Shown here one piece after another: positions 44,430 through 52,961 of a stretch of DNA of 64,000 nucleotides. How positions within the stretch are numbered: position 1 is the stretch's first letter; every line of letters starts with the position of its first letter. The stretch covers positions 7,317,501 to 7,381,500 of the forward strand of contig NZ_CP091430.1 of NCBI RefSeq assembly GCF_024734895.1. The letters are read 5' to 3'. Origin of the DNA: Paenibacillus spongiae. Lineage in GTDB: Bacteria; Bacillota; Bacilli; Paenibacillales; Paenibacillaceae. The notes under the pieces are model-generated. The model saw only the letters and a program-made list of their open reading frames with translations. It had not been told where the DNA came from and searched no databases. The translations under genes were made by a program, and so were the position numbers.

Positions 44430-45173
44430 TTAAAGTCCGATAAGCTGCTTGAGCTCCTTCATATAGGTCCGGCTGACCGGCACCTTGGAGCCGTCCTTCA
44501 TGATCAACGTATAGGTGGAATGGAACCAGGGCTGAATCTCGACGATACTGTCCACATTAACGAGAAATGCGCGATGGACGCGAACAATCGAAGTATGCTG
44601 CAGCTTCTGCTCGAACGTGACGAGCGGTTCGTTCACTTTATACTGCTGATGATCGTCCGCAACGATTACAGTCTTCCCTTCCTCGGAGCTGATATACAAA
44701 ATTTTACTCACCTGTACGAGCAGAATCCGGTCCTCGACGGTAATCGCCAATTTCTCGGGTCTTTCCACTGAAGCCGATTTCGGATGTGCCGCCCGATGGC
44801 TGTCGCGGGCCTCGTGCAGCTTGATGATTTTCTCCACCGTGTGCTGGATGCGGTTCTCGTCGAATGGCTTCAGAATATAATCGATTGCATTCAGCTCGAA
44901 TGCCTTGAGCGCATATTCATCGTAAGCCGTCGCGAAGACAATCTCCGGCGGATGGACCGTCTCCAAGAGCTGCCTGGCCAACTCCAGCCCGCTGTCCTCC
45001 GCAAGCTGGATGTCCAGGAACACCACATCGGGCTCCAGCTCATGAATTTGCGACATAGCCTGCTCGATGCTTTCGGCTTCCCCTATGACCTCTATCCGTT
45101 TCGTGCGGCGCAGAATATACGTCAATTCGTCTCTGGCCAGCAGCTCGTCATCCACGATATACGCCTTCAACAT
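44430..45173 (-). CDS. LytTR-family response regulator (LytT/BtsR-like)
   Basis: This 247-residue protein has a receiver domain at 1-120 with acidic pair Asp8/Asp9, phospho-acceptor Asp54 (VVFLDIQL), Thr (FATAYDEYAL) and Lys (YILKPF). A LytTR DNA-binding domain at 140-247 (ILYISSEEGKT ... FVRVHRAFLVN-type: SIVRVHRAFLVNVDSI) follows. It overlaps the sensor gene by 26 bases, so the two are translated together. The likely target is cstA, 169 bp downstream; a direct repeat of LytTR type should be sought in that gap. Confidence 0.9.
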   Translation of the reverse strand: MLKAYIVDDELLARDELTYILRRTKRIEVIGEAESIEQAMSQIHELEPDVVFLDIQLAEDSGLELARQLLETVHPPEIVFATAYDEYALKAFELNAIDYILKPFDENRIQHTVEKIIKLHEARDSHRAAHPKSASVERPEKLAITVEDRILLVQVSKILYISSEEGKTVIVADDHQQYKVNEPLVTFEQKLQHTSIVRVHRAFLVNVDSIVEIQPWFHSTYTLIMKDGSKVPVSRTYMKELKQLIGL

Positions 45174-46932
45174 GCTGATCCCCCCACATATGCTTAAGCG
45201 GCAATATAATCACTACTTTGGTGCCGGCCTTCTCTCCGCTCTCGATCTGGAAGACGGCCTCTCCGCCATAGATTTCTTCGATTCGCTTGCAAATATTATA
45301 AAGTGCGGTACCTGTTCCTTCTCTTGACGAAACCGCTTGTTTACCCAGGGACGGGAGCAGCCCGGAAGAAATCCCTTGGCCGTTATCCTCGGTAATGAGT
45401 ACCATGCGGCCGTCATCTTCATAAGCGCGGACCGCAATCTGTCCCTGGCGGTTGGCAGCCGATTTCGGGAAAGCGTGCCTTACCGCGTTCTCGACCAGCG
45501 GCTGGAGCGTGAACGGCGGAATCAATACCTCCTCCAGCGAAGGCTCGATATGAAGCTCGACGTTGTATTTGCCCGGGAAACGGGCTTTCTCCAGCGATAA
45601 ATAAGCCTCCAGATGCTCCAATTCCTTATGGAGCGGGATGAGCATCTGACGCGCTCCCTGCAGATTACTGCGGAAAAACACGCTCAGCTGGAGCAGCAGC
45701 TTCCTCGCTTGCTCCGGATTCGTGCGGCACAGAGCCGATATCGTATTGAACGCATTGAACAGAAAGTGCGGATGGACCTGGGCTTGGAGCGCCTTAATCT
45801 CAGCGTCCTTCAGAAGCCTGCTCTGCAGCTCGGCTTCCGCCAGCTCCAGCTGTGTCGAGAATAGATTGCCCAGACCTTCGGCAAGCTCCTGCTCAACCTG
45901 GTTCATATGGCTGGCGTGCGTAAAATAAAGCTTCAGCGTCCCTACCGTCTTGCGGTGAACCTTGAGCGGAAGCACGACGGCTGCCTGCAAGGTGCAGTTC
46001 GGATGGAAGCATTGAATCTCTTCCCGGGATTTGGCCTTCAGAATACGCCCTTGCTCCAATACATTCTTCGTTAACTGCGTGGAGAGGCTCTGCATCGGAA
46101 TATGATGGTCGGAGCCTGCTCCAATATGCGCCAGAACCTGATGCTGGTCGGTAATCGAGATGGCATCGGCATGCGTCCCTCTTAGAATGATGGCCGCCAC
46201 CTCCCGGCACGAGTCCGGGTTCAGCCCTTGGCGGAAGAAAGGGAGCGTCTGATCCGCGATCCGCAGCGCTTTGTGCGTCTGCAGCGCGCGCGTCCGCTCC
46301 TCCTCCTGCACAATGGATTGCACGATCAGCATGAATAAGAGCGTACCGAAGCCGTTAATGACGATCATTGGAATGCCAATGATCCGGACAAGCTCGAATG
46401 CCGCATCGAATGGTCTGGCCACCAGAAGGATGATCCCCATTTGGATACACTCCATAATAATGCCGATTGCGACCGCACGCCAGGGCGTGTTCTTCCCGTG
46501 TCTGCGCAAATAACTTCCGATGTAGCCGGTTGCAATACCTGCGAATATGGTGGAGAAGCCGCATGCAACGGCAGTGTACCCGCCCAGCGACAGCCGGTGG
46601 ATACCCGCGACCAGACCGACGCCGGTTCCAACAAGCGGGCCGCCGAGCAAGCCGCCAAGAACCACGCCGAGCACCCTCGTATTCGCGATCGCGCTGCCAT
46701 CGTCGACTTCGGTCTGCCACACCTGTGACAAGATATGACCGTCGTATACTTGGATCCCGGTGTAGTTGCTGATAATCCCGAAGGCGCCGAAAACGACGAC
46801 CAGCAGCAGCTTCTCCTTCATTCCATGCTCGTTATGAATGATCTGCCGGAAGCTTCTCATCCTGGAGAGCAAGAACACCACGATCAAGAGAACGCCGACC
46901 CGCTCCAGCATCAAAGGCAACAAGTTGATCAT
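45148..46932 (-). CDS. LytS-type sensor histidine kinase (BtsS/LytS-like)
   Basis: This 594-residue sensor has an N-terminal 5TM-LYT domain (about 1-210) with the family signature NTRVLGVVLGGLLGGPLVGTGVG and AGIHRLSLGG, then a GAF-like domain (225-365). A His_kinase domain with phospho-acceptor in HPHFLFNAFNTI (near 385-396) and an HATPase with LVENAVRHAF and DNGQGI follow. In the homologue BtsS this membrane domain binds pyruvate; LytS senses membrane potential. The adjacent CstA-type transporter favours the pyruvate reading. It overlaps the regulator gene. Confidence 0.9.
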   Translation of the reverse strand: MINLLPLMLERVGVLLIVVFLLSRMRSFRQIIHNEHGMKEKLLLVVVFGAFGIISNYTGIQVYDGHILSQVWQTEVDDGSAIANTRVLGVVLGGLLGGPLVGTGVGLVAGIHRLSLGGYTAVACGFSTIFAGIATGYIGSYLRRHGKNTPWRAVAIGIIMECIQMGIILLVARPFDAAFELVRIIGIPMIVINGFGTLLFMLIVQSIVQEEERTRALQTHKALRIADQTLPFFRQGLNPDSCREVAAIILRGTHADAISITDQHQVLAHIGAGSDHHIPMQSLSTQLTKNVLEQGRILKAKSREEIQCFHPNCTLQAAVVLPLKVHRKTVGTLKLYFTHASHMNQVEQELAEGLGNLFSTQLELAEAELQSRLLKDAEIKALQAQVHPHFLFNAFNTISALCRTNPEQARKLLLQLSVFFRSNLQGARQMLIPLHKELEHLEAYLSLEKARFPGKYNVELHIEPSLEEVLIPPFTLQPLVENAVRHAFPKSAANRQGQIAVRAYEDDGRMVLITEDNGQGISSGLLPSLGKQAVSSREGTGTALYNICKRIEEIYGGEAVFQIESGEKAGTKVVIILPLKHMWGDQHVEGVYRG

Positions 46933-47057
46933 CGCCGAATTTCCCCTCTTCCCTCTTCTTCTTCGTATTTAGTATATATAAGTTATCCGGGAAATCAGGT
47001 TGGTATTTTTATGAAATCCACAGCTCCTTAATGCCACGCAAATAATTAGGTTATGAG

Positions 47058-47103
47058 CAGCAAAACCCGACCAAATGATCTGTCATTCGGTCGGGTTCTG
47101 CTT
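47058..47103. terminator. Hairpin of terminator type
   Basis: The arms AGCAAAACCCGACCAAATGA and TCATTCGGTCGGGTTCTGCT pair almost fully. No gene ends close by, so its role is unclear. Confidence 0.5.
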
Positions 47104-47322
47104 TGAATCGGCCAGTATGCAGAGGCATCCCGTTAACTTGTACGGACTTTGTACTTTATTCTGCAATAGGAATGAGATTGTCGGCCGTCAAGCAAGCACC
47201 GCCACTTTTTCCTGAAGCTGTACGGGTACGAAAAGTGACCCACTCTTGTTTTGATCAAGTACCATGCCAGGTGACGGACACAGGATACCTTATTTGCTAT
47301 TTAGCCTAGCTTTGCATTAGTT

Positions 47323-47403
47323 ACGGACATGATATCCGTTATTGTCATGATTTCTTGGATTTGAAGCACGCTTTTCCCCAAATAACGAACGTCATGTCCG
47401 TTA
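47323..47403. repeat. Inverted pair of ACGGACAT intergenic repeats
   Basis: The plus-strand copy ACGGACATGATATCCGTTAT begins at 47323. The minus-strand copy at about 47381-47402 reads ACGGACATGACGTTCGTTAT. They differ at only three positions and would pair into a long hairpin. A third relative is at 34662-34681. Confidence 0.65.
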
Positions 47404-47586
47404 AGAGCTACAATACCATGTGAAATCCAATAATAAAGGATCTGATGTCCTTAACCAGTACAAGGATTAGGTTCCCTCCTCGTGCTTACCCGGAGCACAA
47501 ACAAAGAAACGCAGCCCTAATCGGCTGCGTCTCACTTTAATCTGCATGCCGGCCCCTTGATCCAGACCGGATACTTACGGATCTCG

Positions 47587-47874
47587 TTACTCCGGCAAAT
47601 GCTCCCTGCAATAGGCGGTCAAGGCTTCTTCCTCTTCCGGCTCCATATCGAAGTCGAGGTATTGATTGGTCGTGATCTCATAGAAATGGTAGGATAGAAT
47701 ACGCGACTGCTCCCCATCCACCATGAAGATGACCTTCAAATACACGCCATTCTCGGAATATAGCTCATCCTCTTCCGGAATATCCAGATCCAGCTGGAAT
47801 TCATATCTCTGACCCGATAAAATGCCATAGGGATCGACCACAGCTTCAACGTTGTATTTCTTGACTGTCAGCAA
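47587..47874 (-). CDS. DUF6509-like hypothetical protein
   Basis: This 95-residue soluble protein resembles a small Bacillales family of unknown function (DUF6509 as I recall it). The pattern VEAVVDPYGILSGQRYEFQL then DIPEEDELYSENGVYLKV matches its core, and the C-terminus is very acidic (MEPEEEEAL). The start is TTG at 47874 with GGAGGAG at 8 bases; no in-frame ATG is available. It is a single gene. The family name is from memory and should be confirmed. Confidence 0.7.
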   Translation of the reverse strand: MLTVKKYNVEAVVDPYGILSGQRYEFQLDLDIPEEDELYSENGVYLKVIFMVDGEQSRILSYHFYEITTNQYLDFDMEPEEEEALTAYCREHLPE

Positions 47875-48287
47875 TTGTTCATCTCCTCCGTCACACTAGC
47901 ATCCATTATACGACTAATTGCACAAGCTGCACCAATCAATTGCGAACTTGTTATTTACTATGTACCATATATCGCGCAGGCCCTGAGCACGTGACAGATT
48001 GTTGCGAACTCCCCTGCGCCTCAGCGTACGCCGCGGACCCCCGAATACCTCTTATACTCTGTACTATTCTGCATACCCATATGGATAAGCGCTTATTCGA
48101 ACCGCTGGCCGCATGCCGCATCCATCCATTATAACCCAACGAAAGAAACGACAGAAAAAAACAATCCCTCGCTCTATTCAATTGTAGTAAAATAATAGGG
48201 CACTCATGTCACCCGTATACATAAGGACAGCTGATGCCCCTATTAACGAGAGATCACTGAGAATTGCTGCGGAAAGGATTAGGCTTG
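47875..48287. other. Divergent intergenic region
   Basis: These 413 bases lie between the DUF6509-like gene and the thiosulfate-uptake genes. A TAAAAT near 48188 could serve as -10 of the latter. I see no gene or strong hairpin. Confidence 0.4.
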
Positions 48288-49496
48288 ATGAAACTGCTGT
48301 GGAATAAAGTGTTCAACCAATATTGGAGCCCTTATGTCGCGATTGGGATCGCGGGCATTCTAAGTGCGGTCTACTTTGGAATTACCAATACCGTGTGGGC
48401 GGTAACAGGTGAATTCACCCGTCTCGGCGGACATATATTGCAGCTCTTCGGAGTCGATATTTCCGATTGGGCTTATTTTAAATTAATCCATATGGACGGA
48501 ACGACGTTCAGCCGGACGGATGGCTGGATTGTATGGGGAATGTTTATCGGCGCACTGATTACCATTCTGCTCGCCAATAATTTCAAGATTAGAGTGCCGA
48601 AACAGAAGCGCCGCCTCGTCCAAGGATTTGCCGGCGGCATCATTGCCGGATTCGGAGCCCGCCTGGCGCTGGGCTGCAATCTCGCCGCCTTCTTCACCGG
48701 CGTGCCTCAGTTTTCTTTTCACGCTTGGATCTTCATCGTTGCAACGGCCGTAGGAACTTATATCGGTGTCAAGGTGGTGAGCGCCAAGTGGTGGAAAGGC
48801 AAGCCTGTCCTCCGCAAAGGGAATACCGCTCCTCCTGCCAAGGAGCGCAGAAAGATTCAGCCGTATATAGGAGCCGCGCTCGCACTTTCTTATGCAGCGC
48901 TCATCCTATATTTCTTCTTGTCGGGCAAGACGATGCTCGGCGTTGCCGCCCTGTTCGGAGCCGCCTTCGGCATACTCATTGAGAGAGGACAGATCTGCTT
49001 TACTTCCGCGTTCCGGGATCTGTTCATCAGCGGCCGGGCTTTGATGACGAAAGCCATCACTATGGGGATGGCCGTAAGCTCCGTTGTCACCCTGATTATT
49101 ATCGTGGCCTACGGCTTAGACCCGATTACGAAAATCGCCGCTCCAAGCACGTTCGTCGGCGGCGTTCTGTTCGGCATCGGGATCGTCATGGCGGCCGGAT
49201 GCGAGACCGGCATGATGTACCGGCTGATGGAAGGTCAGGTTGTCTTTCTGCCCGTATTCATCGGCAACATCATTGGCGCGACCGCCCTCGCCTACGCGTG
49301 GGATCATATGGGCGTCTACAACCTTCTCGTGAAGAGCGGTTCGCCTGTCAATCTCATTGAGGTTATGGGTCCTGCCGGTGCGTTGATCGTAACGCTCGTC
49401 TTGCTGGGAGCAGGATTCGCCATTGCGGTATTCTGGCAAAGAAAGTACAGATTCGGAGTCGGCTTCAAGAAAGGAGACGTTAAACATGTCGGTTGA
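48288..49496 (+). CDS. YeeE/YedE-family thiosulfate transporter (TsuA-like)
   Basis: This 402-residue membrane protein has two homologous halves with about nine to thirteen helices. The conserved cysteine motifs of YeeE/TsuA are present: LALGCNLAAFF (first half), ERGQICFTSAFRD and MAAGCETGMMYR (second half); these relay thiosulfate through the membrane. The start at 48288 follows AAAGGA; an upstream TTG at 48264 is weak. It overlaps the TusA-like gene by 11 bases, the usual YeeE-YeeD pairing, so the pair should bring in thiosulfate as a sulfur source. Confidence 0.9.
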   Translation: MKLLWNKVFNQYWSPYVAIGIAGILSAVYFGITNTVWAVTGEFTRLGGHILQLFGVDISDWAYFKLIHMDGTTFSRTDGWIVWGMFIGALITILLANNFKIRVPKQKRRLVQGFAGGIIAGFGARLALGCNLAAFFTGVPQFSFHAWIFIVATAVGTYIGVKVVSAKWWKGKPVLRKGNTAPPAKERRKIQPYIGAALALSYAALILYFFLSGKTMLGVAALFGAAFGILIERGQICFTSAFRDLFISGRALMTKAITMGMAVSSVVTLIIIVAYGLDPITKIAAPSTFVGGVLFGIGIVMAAGCETGMMYRLMEGQVVFLPVFIGNIIGATALAYAWDHMGVYNLLVKSGSPVNLIEVMGPAGALIVTLVLLGAGFAIAVFWQRKYRFGVGFKKGDVKHVG

Positions 49497-49713
49497 TTAC
49501 ACGTTGGATATTCGAGGAGAATCTTGTCCTTATCCGGTTATTTACACACTGGAGACGCTTCGCGATATGAAGAAAGGCCAGCTGCTTCAAGTCATCTCGG
49601 ACTGCGCGGCAGCCTTCCGCAACGTGCCGGAGGAAGTCGTGAAGCACGGCTACACGATGGCACAGGAGCCTGTCAAAGACGGGCCGGAGTTCTCCCTCTT
49701 TATCACCGCTTAA
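49486..49713 (+). CDS. TusA-like sulfurtransferase (YeeD/TsuB-like)
   Basis: This 75-residue TusA-fold protein has catalytic Cys14 in the motif GESCPYPV (C-P-x-P). In TsuAB systems this small cytoplasmic protein accepts sulfur from the membrane partner and is needed for growth on thiosulfate. It overlaps the end of the YeeE-type gene by 11 bases, indicating translational coupling. ATG at 49486 follows AAAGGAG at 9 bases within the upstream gene. There are no other tus genes nearby, so a role in tRNA thiolation is less likely. Confidence 0.9.
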   Translation: MSVDYTLDIRGESCPYPVIYTLETLRDMKKGQLLQVISDCAAAFRNVPEEVVKHGYTMAQEPVKDGPEFSLFITA

Positions 49714-49725
49714 TCGATCAAGAAA

Positions 49726-49778
49726 AGAAAGAGTACCGCCAAGTCAGCGATTGAAGCTGTTGGCGGTACCCTTTTTCA
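49726..49778. terminator. Bidirectional terminator between the thiosulfate genes and rlmN
   Basis: The arms GAGTACCGCCAA and TTGGCGGTACC with a 17-base loop have T-rich flanks on both strands. Confidence 0.85.
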
Positions 49779-49789
49779 TTTTGAACCGA

Positions 49790-50884
49790 TCATCCAAGAC
49801 GTGCAGCGTCCTGTTCCTGGCCCGTACGGGCCGATTCCTTGATTTGTTTGCTTCGCAGCTGTCCGCAGGCGGCATCGATATCCGTTCCATGCTCCAGCCG
49901 GACGCTGCAGCTGATCCCCTGTTTCTTGAGCGTATCGTAGAATGCGCTCACGGCCTCTTGATCGCTCCGCTGGTATTGATCCAGCTCGTCTACGGGGTTA
50001 TACGGAATCAAGTTCACATTCGCAAGGCGCTCACGGCCAATTAGCTCGGCGAGCTCCAGCGCATGATCCCTGCTGTCGTTCACACCCCGCAGCAGAATGT
50101 AGCTGATCGTTATTCTGCGGTTCGTATGCTCCAGGTAATAATCGATGGCCGGCATCAATTTCTCGATCGGATAGGCGCGGTTAATCTTCATAATCCGCTC
50201 GCGGAGTTCATTGTTGGGCGCATGGATGGAGACCGCCAGATTAATTTGCAGCTTCGTGTCGGCGAATGCCTTGATTTTATCCGGAATTCCGCTGGTCGAT
50301 ACCGTAATATGCCTGGAACCGATGGCGAGCCCCTTGTGATCGATAATGACCCGCAGGAAATCAACCAGGTTGTTAAAATTATCGAATGGTTCGCCGATTC
50401 CCATCACAACCACGTGACTGACTTTCTCGTCCTGCTGCGCTTGGTCCAGATGATGCTGAACCTTCATGATTTGTTCGACGATCTCGCCGCCGGACAGGTC
50501 ACGGCTCTTCGTCAGCAATCCGCTCGCACAGAAGCTGCATCCGATATTACAGCCTACTTGGGTCGTGACGCAGACCGAAAGCCCGTACTTATGCTTCATT
50601 AGCACCGTTTCGATCAGATTGCCGTCAGTCAGCTTGAACAGAAATTTGACTGTGCCGTCCGCCGACTCCTGTTTGACGTGCTCGGTTAATGTCTGGATGA
50701 CATAATGCTCAGTCAGCAGCTGGATACAAGCCGCATTCACGTCGATCATGTCCGCAAAGTCGGTTACCCGCTTCCGGTACAGCCAATCCCAAACCTGCGA
50801 AGCCCGAAACTTGCGATGTCCGCGTTCCAGCAGCCAGGCAGCCAGCTGATCAAAGGTTAATCCATATATGGATGGTTTATTCAT
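49790..50884 (-). CDS. rlmN: 23S rRNA/tRNA adenine-C2 methyltransferase RlmN
   Basis: This 364-residue radical-SAM enzyme methylates C2 of A2503 in 23S rRNA and A37 of some tRNAs. The cluster motif C-x-x-x-C-x-x-C is present (Cys112, Cys116, Cys119 in [11 protein letters not shown]), and the C-terminal segment [12 protein letters not shown] holds the second catalytic Cys. The start at 50884 (MNKPSIYGL) matches the family and follows AGAGG. The longer frame to 51013 is non-homologous. A Cfr-type resistance enzyme is less likely by length and context. Confidence 0.93.
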   Translation of the reverse strand: MNKPSIYGLTFDQLAAWLLERGHRKFRASQVWDWLYRKRVTDFADMIDVNAACIQLLTEHYVIQTLTEHVKQESADGTVKFLFKLTDGNLIETVLMKHKYGLSVCVTTQVGCNIGCSFCASGLLTKSRDLSGGEIVEQIMKVQHHLDQAQQDEKVSHVVVMGIGEPFDNFNNLVDFLRVIIDHKGLAIGSRHITVSTSGIPDKIKAFADTKLQINLAVSIHAPNNELRERIMKINRAYPIEKLMPAIDYYLEHTNRRITISYILLRGVNDSRDHALELAELIGRERLANVNLIPYNPVDELDQYQRSDQEAVSAFYDTLKKQGISCSVRLEHGTDIDAACGQLRSKQIKESARTGQEQDAARLG

Positions 50885-50990
50885 TCTCGATCCTCTTTTC
50901 ACAATCTTCAATATGCTTACCTCATCGTATGATGAGACTAAAATCCGGTTGTATGCTATCATTGTCCCAAAATTAGATAGGTAAAGCAAG

Positions 50991-51021
50991 ATGACAATGG
51001 CTGCCAATCCCACGGTATAAT
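50991..51021 (+). promoter_or_regulatory. Possible promoter of the HAAS/DUF4825 operon
   Basis: A consensus TATAAT lies at 51016-51021, with ATGACA at 50991-50996 (19-base spacer). In the presumed leader, arms TCACTAT and ATAGTGA lie at about 51033-51059. Confidence 0.5.
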
Positions 51022-51141
51022 TGTGTTATGTCATCACTATTACATTGACACGCATAGTGACGCCTATCGCGGCAATCTGGGCGATTGGATTACAGCCCGC
51101 GACTTGATCGACAAGTTAATCGAGAAACAGGAGGAGCCCTC

Positions 51142-51819
51142 ATGAGCCATATACATAATCATGTTGACCATTTGTTTAGAGGTTATAGGCAGACGAAGCA
51201 GGTAGCGGAGCTGAAGAAGGAGATCCTGAGCAATCTGGAAGCGAAGGCTGCCGATCTGATGGCGGCTGGCGTTCCACAATCGGAAGCGATCCGTCAGGCA
51301 ATAGCAAGTATAGATAATGTGGATTTTCTGATGGATGGCCGCAAAAAAATCGAACTGCTCCCCTACTGCCTGGAATTGGTGCAGATTGCCCTGCTGTATA
51401 TGCTTGTCGCCTGGGTCGCCACCATCCCTCTTGGACTGCTTGGGAGGCTGGGCCAGTTAAACTTCTTCCTGCTCGTAATCGTTATCGTCGCCGGCCTACT
51501 GTTCCTGGCCCTTCTTTTCGGGAAGAAAATGATTAACCGCAGAATCGTGTCGACCTATAATTACAAGGCCGCCCTGCGGGCACGGAGACTGGCTTGGCTG
51601 CTGTGGGGGTTATATATCCTTCTTATGACGCTGAATACGACGGCGCTTGAATTTGGTAGCAACCTGTGGTTTTCAAGGCCGGTCTCGATCTCCGGTCCAT
51701 ATCAATTCGCCGTTCTAGGCATTCGATATGCACTGCCCTTTATCTCCATCGTCATACCGCTGCTCATTCATGCTTCCTTGAAGCTGGTTCACAAATATGA
51801 AGCAGGTGATCTGCAATGA
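51142..51819 (+). CDS. Membrane protein with N-terminal HAAS-type domain
   Basis: This 225-residue protein has residues 1-60 as a helical bundle of HAAS/DUF1700 type (AELKKEILSNLEAKAADLMAAGVPQ, then EAIRQAIASI), followed by about five membrane helices. HAAS proteins are membrane sensors or anti-regulators usually linked to PadR regulators, but no PadR gene is present here. ATG at 51142 follows AGGAGGAG. The end overlaps the next gene by four bases (ATGA), so the two act together, probably in envelope signalling. Confidence 0.78.
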   Translation: MSHIHNHVDHLFRGYRQTKQVAELKKEILSNLEAKAADLMAAGVPQSEAIRQAIASIDNVDFLMDGRKKIELLPYCLELVQIALLYMLVAWVATIPLGLLGRLGQLNFFLLVIVIVAGLLFLALLFGKKMINRRIVSTYNYKAALRARRLAWLLWGLYILLMTLNTTALEFGSNLWFSRPVSISGPYQFAVLGIRYALPFISIVIPLLIHASLKLVHKYEAGDLQ

Positions 51820-52388
51820 AATCGAGGAATATAGCCATCATCGCGCTTCTGGCAGTTGGGATGATCTTGGCTGGATACGTTCATGGCGTTGCCATTCCTA
51901 AGATGGAGCAAGAGGAACGGGACTTTATTGCCAGCCAGCAGAATCCTCTAACACATGATATCGAGCATGTCATGCCGTACAAGAACAAATATATGGGCAA
52001 CGCCGGCAACTTGGGGAACCTGTTTCATAACCTGCCTTTGAATAGCGCCAGCTTCACCTTCCAGCTCTATCCGGACGAACTAACGGCAGAAATTCATTAT
52101 CAGACCATGAATGCGGGCATAAGCGAGGCGTTTCGGACCCAAGCTTTTATCTACAATGCAACAGCTGCATTCGCCTTGATCGACAACCTCGAGGTCATCC
52201 GCTTCTATGCGGAAGAGGCCGTCTATACGGTTGCGCGCAGTCACGTGGAGCAATGGTATGGCGCTCCACCCGCAGCCTTGCTGCCGAAGGAGGTTTGGGA
52301 GAAAGAGGTACAGCTCAAGCTGAACGACAAAGCCTATGTCAGCGACTGTGCGAAAACGCTGCTGCAGCGAGATACAATCGCAGGTTAG
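51816..52388 (+). CDS. Membrane-anchored DUF4825-type protein
   Basis: This 190-residue protein has a signal-anchor helix (residues 6-24, NIAIIALLAVGMILAGYVHG) and an external domain with the DUF4825 pattern YKNKYMGNAGNLGNLFHNLPL. It is exported and facing outside. DUF4825 domains occur next to anti-sigma or HAAS-type proteins in Bacillales; the role is unknown. It is translationally coupled to the HAAS-type gene. The stop is followed by a bidirectional terminator. Confidence 0.75.
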   Translation: MKSRNIAIIALLAVGMILAGYVHGVAIPKMEQEERDFIASQQNPLTHDIEHVMPYKNKYMGNAGNLGNLFHNLPLNSASFTFQLYPDELTAEIHYQTMNAGISEAFRTQAFIYNATAAFALIDNLEVIRFYAEEAVYTVARSHVEQWYGAPPAALLPKEVWEKEVQLKLNDKAYVSDCAKTLLQRDTIAG

Positions 52389-52451
52389 AAGCTCAGGTTC
52401 ATTACGCGCGAACATCTACCAGCAGTGAGAGCGCCCTAGAACCTGGAGAAC

Positions 52452-52491
52452 AAGCCATAAGCGCAGCCCCGAGGACTGCGCTTATGGCTTT
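52452..52491. terminator. Bidirectional terminator
   Basis: The arms AAGCCATAAGCGCAG and CTGCGCTTATGGCTT with a short GC loop serve the DUF4825 gene and the GIY-YIG gene. Confidence 0.88.
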
Positions 52492-52496
52492 GCTAT

Positions 52497-52853
52497 TTAT
52501 CGGAACAACACTTTGTCCACGTTGTATTTGGCCTTCAGCTTATTCACGATATAGGTCTCGTAAATTTCCCGCTCGACGGGATCTTCTACGATGCACACAT
52601 CAATTTTGCTGACTTCGTTCCGATGATCCTTGATGACCGATACGGTATCTTCAAAATGCTTTTTGATCCGGGGCCTCAGCTTCCTGGCCTTGCCCACGAA
52701 CAGCAGCTCGCCGGCCGCATTGTAGAACATAAAGATGCCGCCCTTATCTCTGGATATCAGGTGGAAATCCGTAAAGCCGTAGATATTGCTCAGTACGGGA
52801 TCCTTCTGTTTCTCAATGCTGACATCCGGCGTCGGAATAGTAATGTTAATCAC
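52497..52853 (-). CDS. GIY-YIG nuclease-like protein (UvrC N-terminal type)
   Basis: This 118-residue single-domain protein has the GIY-YIG core seen as GIFMFYNAAGELLFVGKARKL (residues about 39-59) with Arg of RPRIKKHF and the late Glu (PVEREIYETYIVN), as in the N-terminal nuclease of UvrC. It is annotated in Bacilli as a nucleotide excision repair endonuclease homologue. The first Tyr of GIY is Phe here. The GTG start at 52853 has a weak upstream site. The function may be DNA repair; the stand-alone role is not established. Confidence 0.82.
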   Translation of the reverse strand: MINITIPTPDVSIEKQKDPVLSNIYGFTDFHLISRDKGGIFMFYNAAGELLFVGKARKLRPRIKKHFEDTVSVIKDHRNEVSKIDVCIVEDPVEREIYETYIVNKLKAKYNVDKVLFR

Positions 52854-52961
52854 GCGATCCGCTCACTTCCTCGTTCAATATAAGTGTAAATACTATCATA
52901 ATTCTCCCTGCAAAGCCATATCCTCATGGCCCTGAACAGGCGCGTCGGAATCGATCCGCGC

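Larger units (their letters stand above)
46933..47586. other. Long intergenic region with hairpins and repeats
   Basis: These 654 bases hold no supported gene. A strong hairpin occupies about 47058-47103, and the ACGGACAT inverted repeat pair lies at 47323-47403. A 68-codon frame at 47103-47309 lacks a ribosome site and family features. Confidence 0.5.

Noticed and set aside
47103-47309. Possible 68-residue plus-strand gene
   Set aside because: It opens inside a terminator hairpin, has no ribosome site and no recognisable family.
51023-51145. Possible 40-residue frame running into the HAAS-type gene
   Set aside because: It overlaps the presumed promoter -10 box and leader, has no ribosome site and no clear homologue. 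The ATGA overlap is probably chance, although a decayed regulator tail cannot be excluded.
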